NCBI GenBank assembly: GCA_008933525.1
Contig: WBUV01000069.1
Span: 1-10,972, forward strand
Direction: 5' to 3'
DNA length: 10,972 nt
Origin: Bacteroidales bacterium
GTDB taxonomy: Bacteria > Bacteroidota > Bacteroidia > Bacteroidales > Tenuifilaceae
Part shown: positions 7,521-10,972 of the stretch, piece by piece
Layout: every line of letters begins with the position of its first letter
Numbering within the stretch: the first letter of the stretch is position 1
Made by a program: the position numbers and the translations under genes
Notes under the pieces: model-generated
What the model saw: the letters and a program-made list of their open reading frames with translations, nothing else
Databases searched by the model: none
What the model was told of the DNA's origin: nothing

Positions 7521-8822
7521 TTAGTTTTTGCATTTAGAAAAAATATTATTTATAGTATTAGGGAAAGTATTTGTACCACTTGGTAAGTCTTTATACTTGG
7601 GTACTGTTTCAATAAATGCATTTCTCCAGAATGTACACATGCTAGAATTTCCATTCAATCCTGTGGTGAAACCATTTTCCAAAATTGATTTTACCCAGTT
7701 ATAGTAATCTAATTTTAGTTTGTCATTATCAATATCATTTGTCCATGTCAAATTATTCATATCTTTTTTTTGGCTGATCAAATACAAATCTACCAAAAGC
7801 CATGCCTCAAATTCATGAGTACGGGTGTGCAAATAACCCTTTCCATATAAGCCTGCTTGGTAAGCGTGCAAAAGTTCGTGAAGTAGTACATTGTTTGTAA
7901 TTGAACCTTCATCACGGAATTCAAGTTTACCAGTCATAGTGTTGTAACGAGCAATTTCAGTAATACTTCCGTTAATGGTAATGTAAAGACCATTATTCCA
8001 AGTAGAACCCATCACAGTCTGACTAATGCAGGGACCTTGTTCAAGTTTATTTTTAGCGTTGTTTAAAATATTTTTAGCATCACTACTAAGTGATGTTGTA
8101 TTAGGGCTAGTTGCACCTGTTGTTCCACCAGTGTTTCCTCCACCACTATCACCACCAGTATCTCCAGAACCGCTAAGATCACCCAAACCAAAATCAAGAG
8201 TAGGTTCATAAACTATTTTTTCAGTACATGAAACACCATTAAAATTCCAATTTATCCTATCTATAGATGAAAAGATATACCAACATTTTGTTTCTGTATA
8301 ATCTTTTGTGTAATTCTGAATTGGAATTGCTTTCCTTGTGGTGTATTCTTTATTTGGGAATAAGTAACATTGGTAGAAAAGTGCTAAATCGGAAATTATT
8401 GTATCGGGATTGCTTGCTTCAAAAATTTTCAAGCGCAAAGTAGAGTCCTGTTCCAAAAACACAAAAACTGCACTAACAGAATCAGCTTTTGGAACACATA
8501 TGGGAACAACTAGGTACGAGTCTGACTTTGTAGTTCTTGACTGCTTTGCAAACCATTTTGGTTGTCCGTACTTGCTAGTTAGGTCGTAAATTATTCCAGT
8601 TGAATCGTTCACGGCCAATAGTCTTTCCACAACTTTGTCGCGGAGTTCATCCTCTTTTTTGTTGTAATCTTTAAAGAATAAATCCATAGCTGCCTGCTGC
8701 GAGAGCATTTCAATGTTCGGTTTTTGTGCCTCATCACGCTCGCAGCTATAAAATAGCATGGATAAGGCAACCCCAATTACAGCTAAATGCCTGATTCTGG
8801 GGGGGGTAAATTTAAAAATCAT
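7521..8822 (-). CDS. Lipoprotein with Gly-rich linker and C-terminal HExxH zinc-peptidase-like domain
   Basis: The 433-aa product starts with a lipoprotein signal peptide: RIRH, hydrophobic core LAVIGVALSMLFYS, then Cys27. The acidic ERDE after the Cys could favour outer-membrane surface export, as in Bacteroidota lipoprotein export signals. Residues ~30-210 form an unrecognised N-terminal domain. Residues ~211-245 are a Gly/Ser/Thr/Asp linker (GDTGGDSGGGNTGGTTG). The C-terminal domain carries H315-E-L-L-H319 in VLLHELLHAYQ and a downstream HEFEAW; E339 lies 20 residues after H319, the same offset as the third zinc ligand of thermolysin, so a gluzincin-like site is likely. Several cysteines (GPC, SSMC, SKC) may form disulfides. 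No close family is named. The domain plan (exported anchor, flexible linker, terminal metallopeptidase) also resembles secreted toxins of polymorphic systems, without proof. The start at 8822 precedes a C8 run in codons 6-8. Confidence 0.85.
   Translation of the reverse strand: MIFKFTPPRIRHLAVIGVALSMLFYSCERDEAQKPNIEMLSQQAAMDLFFKDYNKKEDELRDKVVERLLAVNDSTGIIYDLTSKYGQPKWFAKQSRTTKSDSYLVVPICVPKADSVSAVFVFLEQDSTLRLKIFEASNPDTIISDLALFYQCYLFPNKEYTTRKAIPIQNYTKDYTETKCWYIFSSIDRINWNFNGVSCTEKIVYEPTLDFGLGDLSGSGDTGGDSGGGNTGGTTGATSPNTTSLSSDAKNILNNAKNKLEQGPCISQTVMGSTWNNGLYITINGSITEIARYNTMTGKLEFRDEGSITNNVLLHELLHAYQAGLYGKGYLHTRTHEFEAWLLVDLYLISQKKDMNNLTWTNDIDNDKLKLDYYNWVKSILENGFTTGLNGNSSMCTFWRNAFIETVPKYKDLPSGTNTFPNTINNIFSKCKN
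8799..8806. repeat. G8/C8 homopolymer inside the lipoprotein signal-peptide coding region
   Basis: Eight consecutive G on the plus strand correspond to CCCCCCCC in codons 6-8 (Thr-Pro-Pro) of the minus-strand lipoprotein. Gain or loss of one base would frameshift the protein before its signal peptide. No in-frame ATG lies between the tract and the hydrophobic core. Confidence 0.9.
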
Positions 8823-8851
8823 AGATTATTAGGGTTTAATAGTTTGTTTCG

Positions 8852-8882
8852 CTAATATATAAATTTGGATAAAAAACACAAA
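8852..8882 (-). promoter_or_regulatory. Bacteroidota-type promoter of the lipoprotein/secreted-protein unit
   Basis: On the minus strand, TTTG (8882-8879), a 19-nt spacer and TATATTAG (8859-8852) match the consensus with one mismatch in the -7 box (TTAG instead of TTTG). The predicted start is near 8845, about 23 nt before the ATG at 8822, supporting that start codon. Confidence 0.6.
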
Positions 8883-8989
8883 GTAGTGAAGTGTTTAATC
8901 TTAGAGTGCCTATTAGGCTTTAATTCTAAGGCAGGAAATATTGGATCACATATATAATTAATTAGCCATGAGTTTTCTGTTTTTTTTCT

Positions 8990-8997
8990 TACGTTTG
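8990..8997 (+). promoter_or_regulatory. Consensus -7 box in front of the ECF sigma gene
   Basis: TACGTTTG matches TAnnTTTG exactly and would start transcription near 9004, about 12 nt before the ATG at 9016. No TTTG sits at the -33 position, so this promoter is incomplete by consensus. An upstream start codon at 8968 would lie outside this transcript. A T8 run (8980-8987) lies in the spacer. Confidence 0.45.
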
Positions 8998-9015
8998 TAT
9001 ATCAATCAAAACAGA

Positions 9016-9537
9016 ATGACATTACCCCCAGGCAAATATACACCGGAAGAGGTAGCGTGGTTTAGGCATATTTTTGATACCTACTACGAGAGTATTCGGA
9101 GTTTTGCCTACTTTAAAACGGGTAATCTAGATTTTGCCGACGATATTGTTCAGGAAACCTTCCTTAAAATCTGGAGTATGCGAGGTTCAATTCGCGAGGA
9201 AACAGTTAAAGCCTTGCTTTATACCATAGCGGGCAATATCATTAAAAATCACTATAAACATTTAAAGGTAGAGTACAGTTTTCAGAAGGAGAACTCTATG
9301 GAAAGTCCAAGCGAATCGGCCGATGCGGAGGTTCGTATGAGTGAGCTAAATGCTCAGCTGCAGCAAGCATTAGCCGAAATTCCTCCGGGTTCGCGTGAGG
9401 TTTTTCTGATGAATAGAATTGAAGGCTTATCCTACGCCGAAATAGCCGAAAGGCTAAATTTAAGTGTAAAGGCAATAGAGAAAAGGATGTCCGAAGCATT
9501 AAGGGTGCTTCGCGAAAGATTTAAGTATAAGATATGA
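9016..9537 (+). CDS. ECF-type RNA polymerase sigma factor (FecI/RpoE-like)
   Basis: With the ATG at 9016 this is 173 aa, a normal ECF length. Region 2 spans about 15-55 (FDTYYESIRSFAYFKTGN, then the typical DDIVQETFLKIW core-binding and -10-recognition part). Region 4 spans about 115-170 (IPPGSREVFLMNRIEGLSY, then AEIAERLNLSVKAIEKRMSEALRVLR, the helix-turn-helix for the -35 element). Domain 3 and region 1 are absent, as expected for ECF factors. The frame extends to an ATG at 8968, but that would add a Phe-rich 16-residue leader atypical of the family and would start upstream of the predicted transcript start. The gene overlaps the FecR-type anti-sigma gene by 4 nt (ATGA), so the two are translationally coupled. 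It probably directs transcription of the receptor genes downstream, as in FecIRA-type signalling. Confidence 0.93.
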   Translation: MTLPPGKYTPEEVAWFRHIFDTYYESIRSFAYFKTGNLDFADDIVQETFLKIWSMRGSIREETVKALLYTIAGNIIKNHYKHLKVEYSFQKENSMESPSESADAEVRMSELNAQLQQALAEIPPGSREVFLMNRIEGLSYAEIAERLNLSVKAIEKRMSEALRVLRERFKYKI

Positions 9538-10415
9538 CAAGCGATAATCAAAATAGCGACGATTTGAACAACAAAGAGTTGGAGCAATTTCTTTCGGAAA
9601 TGAAAGGGGTTAAGGTTCCTCCATCTTCGCGAAGTAAGGAAGATGCTTGGCGCTTACTTATGCAGTCGGTGGTTGAGGAGGAAAGTAAGGTTGTGAGTAT
9701 GTCAAACTCAAGGGTTTGGTACGCTATTGCAGCCTCGGTGGTTATTTTTATTGTTGCAGGATGGAGTTACGCTTGGTTTTCGACTACAGAGAAGTATGCG
9801 CCTAAAGGTTATGTTTCCGATGTTGTGTTGCCCGACGGAACTCAAATAAAGTTAAATGCCGATTCCAAAATTTCTTATCCAAAATTTTTCAACCTTGTTG
9901 GCCGAAAGTTTACACTGGAAGGAGAAGCTTTCTTTAGGGTGATGCCCGGAGAAAAGTTTACCGTGAAGGACTCTCAAAACAGAACTGTTGAGGTTTTGGG
10001 TACAGAATTCAATGTAAACACACGTGGAACTGTTTTTAAGGTTGCTTGCTACCAAGGGTCTGTAAAAGTTCATACTCCAGAAACTGATAATGTTAAGTTA
10101 ACTTCGGGCTTAAAATTCGAAAGTGTCGATGGCGTTTCAGCAGTTAATTCGTTTCAGTCCGACTCAATAAGTTCTCCTTCATGGATAAATGGTGAATTCT
10201 ACTTTGAAGGGGCAAAGCTATCGGAAGTTATTGCAGAATTAGAAGTTCAGTTTAATGTGACAATTGTAGTAGAAGGCTTTAATCCCGAAGAGCGAATATA
10301 TTCAGGGTTTTTCCGCAATAACAATTTAGAAAATGCCATTGAATTGGTTACCTTGCCAATGGGGTTAAATTACGAAATAACCCCCGACTCCAGTAAGGTG
10401 ATTATAAGTAAGTAG
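9534..10415 (+). CDS. FecR-family anti-sigma factor
   Basis: This 293-aa inner-membrane protein holds the neighbouring ECF sigma factor and receives the signal from the TonB receptor in the periplasm. The cytoplasmic N-terminus (1-60) is short and acidic and would bind sigma. One membrane helix follows at about 62-82 (WYAIAASVVIFIVAGWSYAWF region), preceded by a polar segment. The periplasmic FecR domain lies at about 95-185 (VVLPDGTQIKLNADSKISYP, then LEGEAFFRV, EVLGTEFNVNT, YQGSVKV). A C-terminal DUF4974 domain lies at about 218-292 (FYFEGAKLSEVIAELEVQFN, then IYSGFFRNNNLENAIELV). This FecR plus DUF4974 layout is the usual Bacteroidota form. Translation starts within the sigma stop codon overlap. 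The STN-bearing receptor follows after 52 nt. Confidence 0.95.
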   Translation: MTSDNQNSDDLNNKELEQFLSEMKGVKVPPSSRSKEDAWRLLMQSVVEEESKVVSMSNSRVWYAIAASVVIFIVAGWSYAWFSTTEKYAPKGYVSDVVLPDGTQIKLNADSKISYPKFFNLVGRKFTLEGEAFFRVMPGEKFTVKDSQNRTVEVLGTEFNVNTRGTVFKVACYQGSVKVHTPETDNVKLTSGLKFESVDGVSAVNSFQSDSISSPSWINGEFYFEGAKLSEVIAELEVQFNVTIVVEGFNPEERIYSGFFRNNNLENAIELVTLPMGLNYEITPDSSKVIISK

Positions 10416-10467
10416 GGTAAATTCAGTGAAAGTTGTATTACTTTTAAGCAACTAAGTAAGCGTAGAA

Positions 10468-10972
10468 ATGTCTTGTACAAAGGTCAAATCATTTAGATTC
10501 CCAAATCTTTGGGTTTTGTTGATGCTATTTATGGTATTCAATAGTAATAGTCTTTTCTCTCAAGTTCGAATATCAGAAAAATTCGTTAATACTCCTTTGA
10601 TTGAATCGCTCGATTTGCTTAGTAAAAAGTATGGAGTTAAGTTGGCTTACGATAATGCAGCAGTGTCGGAAGTTGTTGTTAGTGTTAATCTTAAGCGAGA
10701 AACCATAGATGGTGCTTTAAAAAAGTTGCTATCAGGGGCGGGGCTAGATGTAGTGAAAATTAATGATGTCTATGTTCTAAAAAAACAGCCACCTAAGCCT
10801 GTTGCAGACGAAAAAGTTAATAATGTTGTTGGAATTGTTCGTGATAGAATTTCTGGAGAATCGTTACCCTATGCATCGGTGAGGGTTTTGGGCGCTCAAA
10901 CTGGAACCTCGACCAATACCGATGGTTTTTTCTCCATTCAGCAAGGAGTTGACGACTCCATTAGTATAAGGG
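10468..10972 (+). CDS. TonB-dependent outer-membrane receptor with STN domain, 3' partial
   Basis: The open frame runs off the right edge; 168 complete codons are seen. A signal peptide covers about residues 1-31 (hydrophobic LWVLLMLFMVF, ending NSLFS before Q32). Residues ~33-106 form an STN (secretin/TonB short N-terminal) domain: FVNTPLIESLDLLSKKYGV, LAYDNAAV, TIDGALKKLLSGAGL, YVLKK. In FecA-type transducers this domain contacts FecR. After a short linker, residues 120-168 are a carboxypeptidase-regulatory-like (CarboxypepD_reg) domain: GIVRDRISGESLPYASVRV, then TSTNTDGFFSI, the normal prelude to the plug and beta barrel of Bacteroidota receptors, which are beyond the window. It lies 52 nt after the anti-sigma gene. 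The ligand (glycan, siderophore or other) cannot be told; whether it is SusC-type would depend on a following susD gene. Confidence 0.88.
   Translation, partial: MSCTKVKSFRFPNLWVLLMLFMVFNSNSLFSQVRISEKFVNTPLIESLDLLSKKYGVKLAYDNAAVSEVVVSVNLKRETIDGALKKLLSGAGLDVVKINDVYVLKKQPPKPVADEKVNNVVGIVRDRISGESLPYASVRVLGAQTGTSTNTDGFFSIQQGVDDSISIR

Noticed and set aside
8105..8190. Possible tandem DNA repeat in the Gly-rich linker
   Set aside because: The codons vary and no fixed repeat unit is seen; composition bias of the linker explains it.
8026..8211. Plus-strand Pro/Ser/Leu-rich open frame of 61 codons
   Set aside because: It is the reverse reading of the Gly-rich linker of the lipoprotein; Gly codons read backwards give Pro, so it is an artefact.

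Overview
The window comes from a member of the phylum Bacteroidota, most likely Bacteroidales or a close relative (the order is inference). Four things point there: Bacteroidota-type promoters (TTTG, a 19-nt spacer, then TAnnTTTG) with little sign of Shine-Dalgarno sequences; a rimP-nusA-infB operon whose IF2 has a long Lys/Pro/Glu-rich N-terminus; an ECF sigma / FecR / STN-TonB-receptor module; and exported proteins with Bacteroidota-style lipoprotein or 'NAQ' signal peptides. The DNA is moderately AT-rich. I found no tRNA, rRNA, CRISPR array, IS element or integrase.

Layout, left to right. (1) 2-757 (+): 3' part of a surface or tail-fibre-like protein ending in a peptidase-S74 self-cleaving chaperone domain. 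It meets (2) a WYL-domain regulator (831-1775, -) convergently, with a perfect 13-bp hairpin between them. (3) 2018-6797 (+): the transcription/translation operon rimP-nusA-infB. A consensus promoter at 1923-1953 precedes it, its leader holds a strong terminator-like hairpin (1978-1996), and a second consensus promoter overlaps the end of nusA just upstream of infB. (4) 6910-8822 (-): a two-gene exported unit, convergent with infB and separated from it by two hairpins. The first gene is a lipoprotein with a Gly-rich linker and a C-terminal HExxH...E zinc-peptidase-like domain; the second, 5 nt downstream, is a small secreted protein of unknown function. (5) 9016-10972 (+): a cell-surface signalling cassette. 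An ECF sigma factor overlaps a FecR-type anti-sigma factor by 4 nt, and a TonB-dependent receptor with an STN signalling domain follows, cut off by the window end.

How the parts work together. RimP (30S maturation), NusA (elongation, termination and antitermination) and IF2 (initiation) form a conserved operon, and the leader hairpin suggests control by premature termination. The sigma/FecR/receptor genes fit the known FecIRA logic: ligand at the outer-membrane receptor is signalled through the STN domain to FecR, which releases or activates the sigma factor. The least understood part is the divergent lipoprotein-peptidase/secreted-protein pair. Its first gene carries a run of eight C within codons 6-8, a possible phase-variation switch.
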